A DNA stretch of 17,665 bases from JALZEG01 sp035942255. GTDB taxonomy: Bacteria; Actinomycetota; CADDZG01; WHSQ01. The notes beneath the pieces were generated by a model, which made no database searches, was not told the origin of the DNA, and saw only the letters and a list, made by a program, of their open reading frames with translations. This document shows positions 7,201 to 12,705 of the stretch, in pieces. The stretch covers positions 1-17,665 of the forward strand of contig DASZDG010000043.1 of NCBI GenBank assembly GCA_035942255.1. Reading direction: 5' to 3'. Position 1 is the first letter of the stretch, and each line of letters opens with the position of its first letter. Made by a program: the position numbers and the translations under genes.

Positions 7201-10068
7201 GTTCTGCATCGCGCCGAGCACGACGTCGCTCGCGAGCCGCGTGAGGTCCCGCACCGTCGAGACCCCGTCGAGGTCGCACCGCAGCAGCACCGGATTGACG
7301 AACATCCCGATGAGACGGTCGGTCTGGCCTACGTTCCGGTTCGCGAACGCCGACGAGATCGCGACGTCGTTCTCTCCGCTGTAGCGCGAGACGAGCAGCG
7401 TGAACGCTGCGAACATCACTGCGAACGGGGTGACGCGCTCGTCGCGGCAATAGTCGCGGAGCGACGCGGGAAGGCCGGGCGGAAGATCGCTACGGAGCGC
7501 GTGACCGACGAACCTCTGGACCTCTCGTCGCTTGCGGTCGTAGGGGAGCTCCGGTGACCGCGAGATCCCGCGGAGCTTCTCCGCCCAGTAGTCGCGCCGG
7601 GCCCTCATGGCCTCCGAGTCGATGACCTCCCGCTCCCACCGGACGTAGTCCCGGTACTGGAACGGAAGCTCTTCGAGCGGCGACTCTTCGCCGCGCTCGA
7701 ACGCGTTGTAGACGGTCGTGAGCTCGCGCATCAGCAGCGCGAACGACCAGCCGTCGTGAACCATGTGGTGCTCCACCAGGATGAGCTCGTGCTCGTCGGG
7801 TCGAAGCCGAACCACCGTCCATCGCATCAAGGGCAGCCGCGACAGGTCGAACGGCGTCCGGAGCTCCGCGCGCGTCACGGCGTCGAGCTCCGCACCGACT
7901 CGATCCGGCGGCAGGTGCGTGAGGTCGACGTGGGCGACCGGTGCCGTCTCGGGAGGAAGCACCACCTGCTCGGCGTGACCGTCGACCTCGCGGTAGACCG
8001 TGCGAAGGATCTCGTGCCGCGCGACCATCTCGGTCACCGCGCGCCCGAAGACCTCGACGTCGAACGCGCCTACGACGCGGATCGTCGTCTGCGTCTGGTA
8101 GGCGATGCTCTCCGGGGCGAGCTTCGTGTGGAACCAGACCTGCTCCTGCTGGAACGAGAGCGGTGCCGTCGTCTCGTTCGGTCGCGGCCGGACGGGAGGC
8201 AGCTGTGGACGGTCGGGGGCCGCGCGCAGCGACTCGATCTCGGCCGCCAGCCGTCGCGGAGTGGTCGCGATCACCTGGGGGGCCGCGAGCTCGACTTCGA
8301 ACTCCGACCGGATGCGCGCGACGACCTGCATGGCCGCGAGGGAATGGCCGCCGAGCTCGAAGAAGTCGTCGTCGATCCCCACGCGGTCGACGAACAGGAC
8401 CTCCTGCCAGACCTCGACGAGCCACCGCTCGACGGCGGTCCGCGGCGGCGCGAACGAGCCCGTGACCCTCCCGCGCAACGGGTCGGGGTCCGGAAGGGCG
8501 TCCGCGTCGACCTTCCCGTTGGGCCGCAGCGGCAGCGCCGGCAGGACGACGTAGCCCGTGGGGAGCATGTAGTCCGGGACCGCTCCCTTCAGCCGGTCAC
8601 GGAGTGACCGCGCCGACGGGATCCGCTTGACGTCGACCGGGGTCACGTACGCGACGAGACCCCTGCCGTCGCTCGTCCCATCGCCCTCGGGGCGGACGTA
8701 CGACTGGCCGACGTCCGGATGAGAGCACAGGGCGATCTCGATCTCCGACGGCTCGACGCGGTGGCCGCGGATCTTCAGCTGACGATCGAGGCGCCCCAGG
8801 ATCTCGACGTCGCCGTCCGGCAACACCCGGGCGCGGTCGCCGGTGCGCAAGAGCCGGGTCCCCGGCCGCGCCGGATGCGGAACGAAGCGTTCGGCGGTGA
8901 GCCCCGGGAGCCCGTGGTAGCCGCGCGCGAGCGCCTCGCCGCCGATCCACAGCTCTCCCGCGGCTCCGGGGGCGACCTGCTGCATGTGCTCGTCCAGGAC
9001 GAACGCCTCGCACTGCGCGATGGGAGCGCCAACCGGCAGGGTCTCACCACCGGGAACGTCACCCGGGGGGAACGCGCGCGATGCGACGGTGATCGTCGTC
9101 TCGCTCAGGCCGTACGCGTTGACGACGGGGATATCGGTGTGCTTCCACCACCGCGCGAGCGTGGCGGCCGGTGCCTTCTCGGTCCCGGCGACGAGCAGCC
9201 GAAGGCATCCGGGGGGTGGGTCGCCGAGCGCGTCGAGCTCCAGCGTCCACTGCGTCCAGTACGAGGTGGGGAGGTTCACGACCGTGACGCCTTCGGAGTC
9301 GAGGAATCGCTGGAGCTCGGCCGGGGCCATCGCGGGACCCGGCGGTATGACGACGCACCCGCCCGCGCCGAGCGTCGGAAAGATCTCTTCGGCGGCGACA
9401 TCGAATGCCGGGTTCGCGAACTGGAGCACGCGGTCCACCGTCGACAATCCGTATCGATCACGGATCGCGGACAGATGGTTCGCGAGCGCCGCGTGCGTGA
9501 CGGCGACGGGCTTCGGCCGTCCTGTGGAGCCCGACGTGAAGACGACGTAGGCGACGTTGGCGGGGTCGACGGCCTCGGCGAGGTCGTCCCCGGCCCAGGC
9601 CGCCAGGTCGAGCTCGTCGACCACGAGCGTCTCCGCCGTCTGGTTGCCGAGGTGTCGCACTTCGTGCGTCGACGTCAGCAGGAACGACGCGCCGGCACCG
9701 CGGAGCATCTCCTCCGTCCTCGCCGGGGGATCGGCTACGTCGAGCGGCAGGTACGCGGCCCCCGCCTTCAGGCTCGCCAGCTGCGCGACGACGAAGTCCG
9801 CTCCACGCGGCAGGTAGAGGCCGACGATCACCTCGGGCCCCGCGCCGCGCTCCTGCAGCAGCCGGGCGAGCCGGTTCGCGCGCTCGGTCAGGGCGCGGTA
9901 GGTCAGTGTCTCCTGCGGAGCGTCGACCGCGTCCGCGTCGGGCGTCGCTGCAGCGCGTTCCTCGAAGACCTCGTGTACCGGGCGGTGCCGGAAGAACCCA
10001 CCGTCGTCGCGGCCGCCGCCCGCGACGCGGCGCCCGTGCTCGCCGAGGGAGACCTCGATGTCCGCCAC
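1..10068 (-). CDS. Non-ribosomal peptide synthetase, initiation subunit, C-terminus beyond window
   Basis: This is a multimodular peptide synthetase that activates amino acids as adenylates and condenses them on carrier domains in the cytoplasm. The frame is open from a GTG at 10068 to base 1 (3356 codons, no stop), so the protein is incomplete here. The GTG is preceded by the Shine-Dalgarno AAGGGGGAG; an in-frame TGA at 10116-10114 bounds the frame upstream. Visible domain order: A1 (about residues 25-520), T1 (Ser576), C (His767-His768, HHMVHDG), A2 (core near 1254, Lys1588), T2 (Ser1644, GGDS), E (about 1697-2140, HHLAVDG at 1825), C (about 2160-2600, HHSLLDG at 2296), a truncated A (2614-2927), then A4 (from 2928, cut by the window edge). 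No condensation domain precedes A1, so synthesis should start here. No thioesterase is visible. The product family is not recognised. Confidence 0.95.
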   Translation of the reverse strand, partial: MADIEVSLGEHGRRVAGGGRDDGGFFRHRPVHEVFEERAAATPDADAVDAPQETLTYRALTERANRLARLLQERGAGPEVIVGLYLPRGADFVVAQLASLKAGAAYLPLDVADPPARTEEMLRGAGASFLLTSTHEVRHLGNQTAETLVVDELDLAAWAGDDLAEAVDPANVAYVVFTSGSTGRPKPVAVTHAALANHLSAIRDRYGLSTVDRVLQFANPAFDVAAEEIFPTLGAGGCVVIPPGPAMAPAELQRFLDSEGVTVVNLPTSYWTQWTLELDALGDPPPGCLRLLVAGTEKAPAATLARWWKHTDIPVVNAYGLSETTITVASRAFPPGDVPGGETLPVGAPIAQCEAFVLDEHMQQVAPGAAGELWIGGEALARGYHGLPGLTAERFVPHPARPGTRLLRTGDRARVLPDGDVEILGRLDRQLKIRGHRVEPSEIEIALCSHPDVGQSYVRPEGDGTSDGRGLVAYVTPVDVKRIPSARSLRDRLKGAVPDYMLPTGYVVLPALPLRPNGKVDADALPDPDPLRGRVTGSFAPPRTAVERWLVEVWQEVLFVDRVGIDDDFFELGGHSLAAMQVVARIRSEFEVELAAPQVIATTPRRLAAEIESLRAAPDRPQLPPVRPRPNETTAPLSFQQEQVWFHTKLAPESIAYQTQTTIRVVGAFDVEVFGRAVTEMVARHEILRTVYREVDGHAEQVVLPPETAPVAHVDLTHLPPDRVGAELDAVTRAELRTPFDLSRLPLMRWTVVRLRPDEHELILVEHHMVHDGWSFALLMRELTTVYNAFERGEESPLEELPFQYRDYVRWEREVIDSEAMRARRDYWAEKLRGISRSPELPYDRKRREVQRFVGHALRSDLPPGLPASLRDYCRDERVTPFAVMFAAFTLLVSRYSGENDVAISSAFANRNVGQTDRLIGMFVNPVLLRCDLDGVSTVRDLTRLASDVVLGAMQNQEFPFAEVVRMLNPVRDATRNPLVDLMFSFNDAPLSQIDFGDASGTVFEATNDSAKTDLNVVVMPRAESGIGIADRIDDRITLLWEYNTDVFDALTIERLASHYGNVLDAITVDPDRPLSELDVMSARERHRVVTELNDTAAPFPAGRCIHELFEAQALETPEALALVTDDDALTYRELDAASNRLAHHLRDKGVGPDVRVGICLERGVDLVVGLLAIMKAGGAYIPLDPDYPPERLGFMLEDTAAPVVVTISGLAGRVSAARAEPLLVDADRDVISARPATGLGRIASPEDLAYVIYTSGSTGTPKGVMVAHRGVCNRLAWMQREYAIGPGDAFLQKTPFTFDVSVWELFEPLVTGARLVMARPGGHKDPRYLAEAIHRHGVTIVHFVPSMLTPYLAQGAARHEPRLTICSGEALSPQTVRDFKQRFDGELHNLYGPTEASIEVTFHRCEDDGRDSVPIGRPIANTAIYILDPGGNPVPAGVPGELHIGGVGVVRGYLNRPALTADRFVPDPFSSVPGARLYRTGDRARYLPDGNIEFLGRVDHQVKIRGFRIEPGEIEACLVTHDAVLDAVVVAVGDAGADTRLAAYVVGDGALPATAELRAHLSDHLPDYMIPAYFVVLDELPLTPSGKVDRAVLPAPEARREVEAAYAPPRTHDEEVLAGIWCEVLGLERIGIHDNFYELGGDSILSIQIVARAAAAGLGLTPRLLFQHQTVAGLAAVAGGGEAVSVEQGAVTGDVALTPIQRWFFERDLPERHHFNQSRLLRADGTDAELVEAALAALVEHHDALRLRFVRTPEGWTQHNAPAERSGYVSVIDLSAEAPADRERALETACAELQTSLDLANGPLLRAAWFDLGEGAARLFLCIHHLAVDGVSWRILLEDLESAYEQLRRGRPIRLAPKTTSFRQWAERLMAYASSAEALSELDYWSGAAGASFELPVDHDLGPNDEASTDEVTLTLDEAETEALLQEVPAAYRTQVNDVLMAALARAMSAWTGSDRIVIDLEGHGREHLVDGVDLTRTVGWFTSLFPVALDVAGAGPSGLLKTVKEQLRALPRRGAGYGVLRYLAPDDVRSRVAMSAPVSFNYLGRFGQENTTKLFAPVDGPTGRGRAAGGDRSHLIEVDGRVSAGSLQVTWTYSRNLHRRATIERVAAGFVAALRELIAHCTYERAGGVTPSDFPLTGLDQQTLDKLWDKGLVDRSTQDLYPLTPLQQGMVFHTLYELGSAIYFQQLTFTLTGNLDVDAFERAWRETCAGHDALRSAVLWEGLKVPLQVVRRDVALPLEVHDRRDLDEDAQREHLEAYLAADRARGFDLGAAPLMRMALVRTGSQSWVLSWSFHHSLLDGWSVALVRAEVLARYHALVRGEARATGAAPPYRNHIEWLSRRDSGGDERYWRDRLAGFAAPTPLPEDGDGASEELRRHALDLGEDTTAALDGLARRERLTLNTIVQAAWALLLSRYSGEDDVVFGATVSGRPAELPGVQEMVGLFINTVPVRVAVDESATVGDWLECLQEEAIARGPFEHSALTDIHAWSDVPGGTSLFDSIVVFENYPRQAASRTDTEVTLSDLDGFERTNYPLALVVRPGTSVSLEIAYDRGRFTRATIERLAAHLQNILEGVASDAGRTVSEVELLSPQERHHLVVELNDTAADHADAGLVHELFEARVHEDPDAVALTFGDDDVTYGELNRRANRLAHHLVDEGVGPDVPVGVCLERGPDLVVSLLAVLKAGGVYVPLDPEYPAERLAFMVEDTAAPVVVTTSEIAGRLRAGADPVLVDADAISTRPDTDLARDVSPEEVAYVIYTSGSTGTPKGVAVTHGSLGTHCVAIGEHYALTSSDRVLVFGSFNFDVSLEQTLSPLTAGASIVLRDGVWDPATLADKVAALGITLLNPPTAYWHQLAGDSAAVERLCATPSLRLVAAGGEAMASSRLRAWLEAGEGPALLNNYGPTEATITSTSYAVTEPRGPLGTSLVHELFEARAQEGPDAVALTFGDRALTYRELNRRANRLAHHLVDKGVGPEISVGVCLERGLDLVVSLLAVLKAGGAYVPLDPGYPADRLAFILEDTAAPAVVTTAGLAGRVDAQSVELVLLDADRDVIAARPDTDPAGGASSEDLAYVMYTSGSTGTPKGVAVTHANVVRLVTGDYVHVAPQDVFLQFAPVSFDASTFELWVPLLHGARIAIADPGVVSPQELAEIIERDGVTVAWLTASLFNAVIDAVPGGLQQVRQLLAGGDALSRSHVATAIERLPRTRLINGYGPTEGTTFSCCYDISQLPHDAASVPIGRPIANTTVYILDRYGNLVPKGAPGELYIGGAGVARGYVKRPALTAERFVPDPFSGVPGARLYRTGDRARYLADGNIEFLGRVDHQVKIRGFRIEPGEIEACLFAHEAVRDAVVVA
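1288..2229 (-). other. Truncated adenylation domain (cores A1-A5 only) fused to a second A domain
   Basis: From LVHELFEAR (residue 2614) this is a normal A-domain N-terminal part: YVPLDPEYP, YIYTSGSTG-type core at 2760, FNFDVSLEQ and NNYGPTEAT at about 2902. After SYAVTEP it stops. About eight residues later (RGPLGTS) a fresh A-domain start, LVHELFEAR, begins at 2928. Cores A6-A10, the catalytic A10 lysine, a carrier and a condensation domain are all missing between the two. The remaining pocket positions read D-V-E-N-A-G-N-I-T, akin to A1. It cannot complete adenylation by itself. It is either a deletion relic, a structural spacer, the outer half of a nested domain, or an assembly join. Confidence 0.8.
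2240..3600 (-). other. NRPS module 3 condensation domain (DCL type)
   Basis: The domain starts at LYPLTPLQQGMVFHT and carries HHSLLDGW at residues 2296-2303, so both the catalytic histidine and the aspartate are intact. Its place directly after an epimerase, and its YPLTPLQQGM opening, fit the DCL class that takes a D-configured donor. It is followed by the usual LLSPQERHHLVVELNDTAA linker leading into the truncated adenylation domain. Confidence 0.85.
3620..8180 (-). other. NRPS module 2: C-A-T-E, predicted to install D-serine
   Basis: The condensation domain (HHMVHDG, residues 767-773) follows a carrier with no epimerase, so it should be of the LCL type. The adenylation domain has canonical cores: YTSGSTGTPKGV from 1254, LYGPTE, YRTGDR, and SGKVD with Lys1588. 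Its pocket read by eye is D-V-W-H-I-S-L-I-E-K, close to the serine family DVWHxSLxDK, with Glu where Asp is usual at the ninth position. The carrier carries GGDS (Ser1644), typical of carriers that feed an epimerase. The epimerization domain shows LTPIQRWFF at 1697, HHLAVDGVSWRIL at 1825, TVGWFTSLFP near 1980 and PVSFNYLG near 2040. The predicted unit is D-Ser, by inference. Confidence 0.85.
8290..9996 (-). other. NRPS module 1: starter adenylation plus carrier domain (A1-T1)
   Basis: This loading module selects the first building block. Core A3 reads FTSGSTGRPKPVAVTH (residues 177-192), with Pro where PKG is usual. Core A5 reads NAYGLSETTIT instead of NxYGPTE. Core A10 is NGKVD (Lys519), and the carrier motif is LGGHSL with the phosphopantetheine serine at 576. 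Aligning by eye to the GrsA/EntF pocket gives D-V-E-N-V-G-A-I-T-K. Asp235 is kept, so an alpha-amino acid is expected, but I cannot match this code to a known substrate with confidence. Confidence 0.85.
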
Positions 10069-10069
10069 C

Positions 10070-10861
10070 TCAAGCTCCCCCTTCGCCGGATCGCGGGCCC
10101 GCCGGGTACTGCCTCACGGACCATTTGTAGGAAGACGCACCCTCGATCGCCACGGCGCCCTGGTGGCCCGGGATCTCCAGCTCCGTCCCCACCCACGACG
10201 GCTCGGATGAGCTCTCGAAGACCTCGAACTCATCACCCTCGTAGGTCCAGCCGCACGTGTCCAGGGCCGTCAACTGGTCGAGGCCGCGGGCCGACACCTT
10301 CGACACCGCTTCCTTGCGAGTCCAGATCCCGAAGAAGGCACGAACGGCCGCGTCGCCATCGAGCGCGTCGAGGCGCGCTCGCTCTCTAGGGGAGAGGGCG
10401 GTCTCGGCTATCTGCCGCCAGTCGAAGCCGGCGACGACCCTCTCCACGTCGACCCCGATTTCAGCTCCGTTCGAGACGGCGACGAGCACGAGCTGATCCG
10501 AGTAGGAGCAGCTGAACCGTATTTTCGACTGCCCGCCGGAGGACGGCAATAGGGATGGCTTCCCGTGGTCTTCCGAACCGCAGGTCGCACAACGCCGGGC
10601 GATGCGGAGGCCGGCCGCGGGGGCCGCGCTGTAGAGGCCGAGGATCGACCGGACGCGCGCGTGCCCGACGACGAAGCGCCGGAAGTCCTTCTGGAAACGG
10701 AACCGGGACGCGCGGTCTCGCTCGGCCGGATCCAGGAGGGCGATACAGCTCTCGAGCTCCTCCGTGTCGACGCGATGGTCCGCTACCCAGACGTGAGCCT
10801 CGTCCTCTGGCAATTCAAGGGAATCTGCCCGTCCCGCTCCTGCTTCTCGGCCGTCCGGCAA
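10070..10861 (-). CDS. Sfp-type 4'-phosphopantetheinyl transferase
   Basis: This enzyme transfers phosphopantetheine from CoA to the carrier-domain serines of the adjacent synthetase. The family motifs are clear: RFVVGHARVRSILG (residues 62-75), HGKP (99-102), IGVDVE (135-140, magnesium-binding Asp138 and Glu140) and WTRKEAVSK (180-188, Glu184 and Lys188). A CxxC pair (91, 94) just before HGKP is common in actinobacterial members. Where the family has SHS, this protein reads SYS (119-121), so the usual histidine is Tyr. The TGA stop is one base before the synthetase GTG, and the synthetase ribosome site lies inside this gene's last codons, so translation is probably coupled. The start is uncertain: TTG at 10861 is the longest and TTG at 10813 (LPEDEAHVW) fits the family N-terminus better. 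Confidence 0.93.
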   Translation of the reverse strand: MPDGREAGAGRADSLELPEDEAHVWVADHRVDTEELESCIALLDPAERDRASRFRFQKDFRRFVVGHARVRSILGLYSAAPAAGLRIARRCATCGSEDHGKPSLLPSSGGQSKIRFSCSYSDQLVLVAVSNGAEIGVDVERVVAGFDWRQIAETALSPRERARLDALDGDAAVRAFFGIWTRKEAVSKVSARGLDQLTALDTCGWTYEGDEFEVFESSSEPSWVGTELEIPGHQGAVAIEGASSYKWSVRQYPAGPRSGEGGA

Positions 10862-11016
10862 CCTCGGGTCGCCGATCCTGCTCGCGCTGCCGCTTTCCGC
10901 CTTGCTGCCCTCCGCTGATGTCTGCGTGACCGGCCGGTTGCCTTGCCTCGCCGTCTGCTCTCGGCTCCCTTTCTCCTAACTGCAATCTTCTCCTCCCCGC
11001 AAACGCGCGGAAAAAG
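10862..11016. other. Intergenic region upstream of the PPTase-NRPS unit
   Basis: This stretch must hold the promoter of the leftward PPTase-NRPS unit, and perhaps that of the rightward peptide gene. I could not pick convincing -10/-35 boxes or an operator. The PPTase frame stays open up to a TAG at 10978-10976 but offers no ATG or GTG there. Confidence 0.35.
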
Positions 11017-11092
11017 AGGGTCCGGGCCGGCGCCGCGTAAGCGATCGTCCGGCCCGTTCGTATCCCTGAAGACGGCCGGCAACGAAGCCGGC
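11017..11092 (+). promoter_or_regulatory. Structured leader upstream of small secreted peptide gene
   Basis: Two perfect hairpins lie in tandem. CGGGCCGG (11023-11030) pairs with CCGGCCCG (11049-11056), possibly closed further out by AGGG (11017-11020) with CCCT (11064-11067). GCCGGC (11075-11080) pairs with GCCGGC (11087-11092) around a six-base loop. The second hairpin ends about ten bases before the Shine-Dalgarno of the peptide gene. I do not recognise a known riboswitch core here. It could be a regulatory leader or simply GC-rich structure. Confidence 0.4.
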
Positions 11093-11114
11093 GACAGAAC
11101 GGAAGGGGATGATC

Positions 11115-11240
11115 GTGAGACGTCTTCTGCTCCTGGCAGCCGTCACGGCTGCGTTGCTGGTTCCCGCCTCGTCGGCGTCGGCGGCCGAGTGCTACGACAT
11201 CGAGGTGCCCAACAGGCCGACGCTGCGCATCTGCATCTGA
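11115..11240 (+). CDS. Small secreted two-cysteine peptide, unknown function
   Basis: This is a 41-codon gene with a textbook signal peptide: Arg-Arg, a run of Leu/Ala, and a likely cut at SASA before AECYD. The mature part is only about 18 residues, with two cysteines 13 residues apart and the second next to last, suggesting one disulfide loop in the exported form. I prefer the GTG at 11115, six bases after AAGGGG (11103-11108). An ATG at 11109 in the same frame directly abuts that site and would add two residues. The family is not recognised. It runs opposite to its neighbours and has its own leader and hairpin end, so it is probably a single transcription unit. Confidence 0.6.
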   Translation: MRRLLLLAAVTAALLVPASSASAAECYDIEVPNRPTLRICI

Positions 11241-11267
11241 GCGAGCGGTAAGCGCACGCCGCGAACA

Positions 11268-11305
11268 CCCACTCGCGCCTCACTATCCGGTGACGCGCGG
11301 GTGGG
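11268..11305. terminator. Long hairpin between convergent genes, probable bidirectional terminator
   Basis: CCCACTCGCGC (11268-11278) pairs with GCGCGGGTGGG (11295-11305) with one G-U pair. Inside it, after a C/C mismatch, TCAC pairs with GTGA around the loop TATCCG. It sits between the ends of the rightward peptide gene and the leftward six-gene operon. There is no T tract, so a rho-independent role is not certain. Confidence 0.55.
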
Positions 11306-11327
11306 GGCGCGGTGTGGGGGCCGCGGC

Positions 11328-11816
11328 TCAAGTCACCGCCAGGCCCACCAGCCAGGTCGCGATCATCAGGACGCCGGCCACAAGCTCCGCGAGGATTCCC
11401 ACTCCGACCGCCTTCAGGACCTCGACGGTCGAGCGACGCGCCGGCGCGCCGGGTCCCACGCGACGCGTTTCGGCGACGTAGACGCCGAGCACCCCGCCGA
11501 GCAGGACCCCCAACGGCGGCAGCACGACGAGCCCGACGATCGCTCCGACCGCGCCGGCCACCATTGTGGAGCGCGGCAGCTCTCCCGACAGGCGGCGCCC
11601 CGGAAGCGCGTACTTCGCGACGATCCCGAGGACGAACAGGACCGCCATGACCGCGACCACGACCACGGGCCCTCGTCCTCCGTCGGCGACGAACGCGGCC
11701 CACCCGACGCCCGCCCCGAGGATCAGGAGCGTTCCCGGGAGCCCGGGCACGACGACGCCCACCAGAGCGATCAGCATGACGAGCCCCGTCAACGCGTTCG
11801 CGGCCGCGTTCGTCAC
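11328..11816 (-). CDS. DUF456 family membrane protein
   Basis: This is a small integral membrane protein of 162 residues, nearly all hydrophobic, with about four to five membrane segments. The opening VVPGLPGTLLILGAG, the central glycine-rich VLPPLGVLLGGVLGVY and the C-terminal ELVAGVLMIATWLVGL are typical of DUF456 (YqgC-like) proteins, whose function is unknown. The GTG start at 11816 overlaps the TGA of the selenoprotein gene by four bases, making this the last gene of the operon. Why a membrane protein of this family travels with the redox genes cannot be told from sequence. Confidence 0.85.
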   Translation of the reverse strand: MTNAAANALTGLVMLIALVGVVVPGLPGTLLILGAGVGWAAFVADGGRGPVVVVAVMAVLFVLGIVAKYALPGRRLSGELPRSTMVAGAVGAIVGLVVLPPLGVLLGGVLGVYVAETRRVGPGAPARRSTVEVLKAVGVGILAELVAGVLMIATWLVGLAVT

Positions 11817-12394
11817 CCCGCGAAGAACCGGTAGCCGAGCCGGAGCACGATCGGGGCGAGCCGGTCGAACTCTTCCTTCTCCAACACGTGGAAGTCGAAG
11901 GCATCGGCGAGGCGGTCCTCGACGTTGAAGAGGGCCGAGACGTAGAACGCGTGCTCGATCGCCTCATCGGTGAGCCCCGCCTCCCGCGCCCGCCGGACGT
12001 CGTCAGGGCCCAGCTCCTCCGGGCGCAGCGTGAACTTCTCGATCAGTAGCAACGCTTCCCTCATCGCATCGTCTGTTGCCGCGTCTGCTCCTTCTGCCAG
12101 TATCGACGCGACGTATGCAGGATCCATGCCGACCGACGCGACCGCGCCGTGGGCTCCCGTTCAGAAAGGGCACTGGTTGAGCCGGGACGTGTACGCGGCG
12201 AACAGCTCCCGTTCACCTGCCGACCACGGCGACGGCCCCCGCATCACCTGATGCACGACCTGCGCGAACGTGCGTCCGAAGAACTTCGGCCGGTACATCA
12301 TGGTCTTGAGCACGTCGGATATCCGGCCGCCCATGATCGCGATGAGGAGCCGGGGACGGCCGCTGTGCCCGTCGTCGAGGACGCCGAGGCGCAT
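11813..12394 (-). CDS. AhpD-like selenoprotein (CxxU) of the carboxymuconolactone decarboxylase fold, in-frame TGA read as Sec
   Basis: This is a 193-residue alkylhydroperoxidase-D-like protein expected to carry a thiol/selenol redox centre in the cytoplasm. The frame runs from ATG 12394 to TGA 11815-11813 with one internal TGA (12163-12161, codon 78). Around it the protein reads NQCPF-U-TGAHGAVA. AhpD's active site is Glu118, Cys130, Cys133, His137. Here Glu63, Cys75, Sec78 and His82 have exactly the same spacing, and the frame after the TGA is the normal remainder of the fold (EAIEHAFYVSALFNVEDRLADAF). A SECIS-like hairpin follows the TGA. The gene is fused by overlaps on both sides (one base upstream, four downstream), as expected of an intact gene. 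Alternatives are a point mutation or sequencing error TGC/TGT to TGA. Selenium genes (selA, selB, selC, selD) are not in this window. Confidence 0.87.
12134..12163 (-). promoter_or_regulatory. Bacterial SECIS element next to the Sec codon
   Basis: In the mRNA, the UGA (12163-12161) is followed by an 11-base linker, then a six-pair stem CGGCGC (12149-12144) with GCGUCG (12139-12134), including one G-U pair, capped by the four-base loop GGUC (12143-12140). The loop starts 17 bases after the UGA. The well-studied E. coli fdhF SECIS has a GGUCU loop about 18 bases after its UGA, and SelB reads the loop G and U. The match in loop sequence and distance is what makes recoding credible. It was folded by eye only. 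Confidence 0.78.
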
Positions 12395-12705
12395 CAGTCC
12401 CTCGCCTCCTGCAACACGCGAGAGGCGTGCTCGAGCCGGGACAGCCCGGCCCCCAGCGCGGTCGCGATGGTGAGCTCGAAGATCTCGTCTTCGGACCATC
12501 CTGCCGACTTCAGCTCCTCTACGTCGCGGTCGACGACCTTGTACGCATGGCGCCGGACCTTCTCGGTGTACGCCTGCGCGACGGATGGCACGTCGGAACC
12601 CGTCGCGGCCGCAAAGCGCACGACGGAGAAAAGCTTGCCCGGCCCGTCCACGACGCGATCGAGCAGGTCGTCCAGCTGGTCCTTGATGCTCCGCTTCGAC
12701 GTCAT
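12394..12705 (-). CDS. Small carboxymuconolactone decarboxylase/AhpD-like helical protein without CxxC
   Basis: The protein has 103 residues, mostly helical. The C-terminal stretch WSEDEIFELTIATALGAGLSRLEHA is characteristic of short members of the carboxymuconolactone decarboxylase family. It has no cysteine, so it cannot be a peroxidase alone. Being directly ahead of the selenoprotein, with TGATG joining the two genes, it may form a mixed oligomer with it or bind the small molecule that is handled. ATG 12705 overlaps the upstream SGNH gene stop by four bases. The function is inferred only from family and context. Confidence 0.75.
   Translation of the reverse strand: MTSKRSIKDQLDDLLDRVVDGPGKLFSVVRFAAATGSDVPSVAQAYTEKVRRHAYKVVDRDVEELKSAGWSEDEIFELTIATALGAGLSRLEHASRVLQEARD

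Noticed and set aside
5453..7450. A 665-codon minus-strand frame within the NRPS
   Set aside because: It is out of frame with the adenylation and condensation domains and reads as Arg/Pro/Ala-rich shadow sequence.
8719..10389. A 556-codon plus-strand frame spanning the NRPS start and PPTase end
   Set aside because: It is antisense to two well-supported genes and carries no domain.
11017..11092. Known riboswitch class (c-di-GMP, c-di-AMP, SAM, cobalamin)
   Set aside because: I looked for the conserved cores of these classes and could not match them; only generic hairpins are supported.
10943..11251. A 102-codon plus-strand frame overlapping the small peptide gene
   Set aside because: It has no SD or domain and is in a different frame from the signal-peptide ORF, which has both SD and sensible stop.
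12127..12163. Two separate genes, one ending CPF-stop and one starting at ATG 12127
   Set aside because: The same frame continues across the TGA through the conserved H82 region, the second piece alone lacks the catalytic half, and a SECIS-like hairpin is present, so one selenoprotein gene is the better reading.
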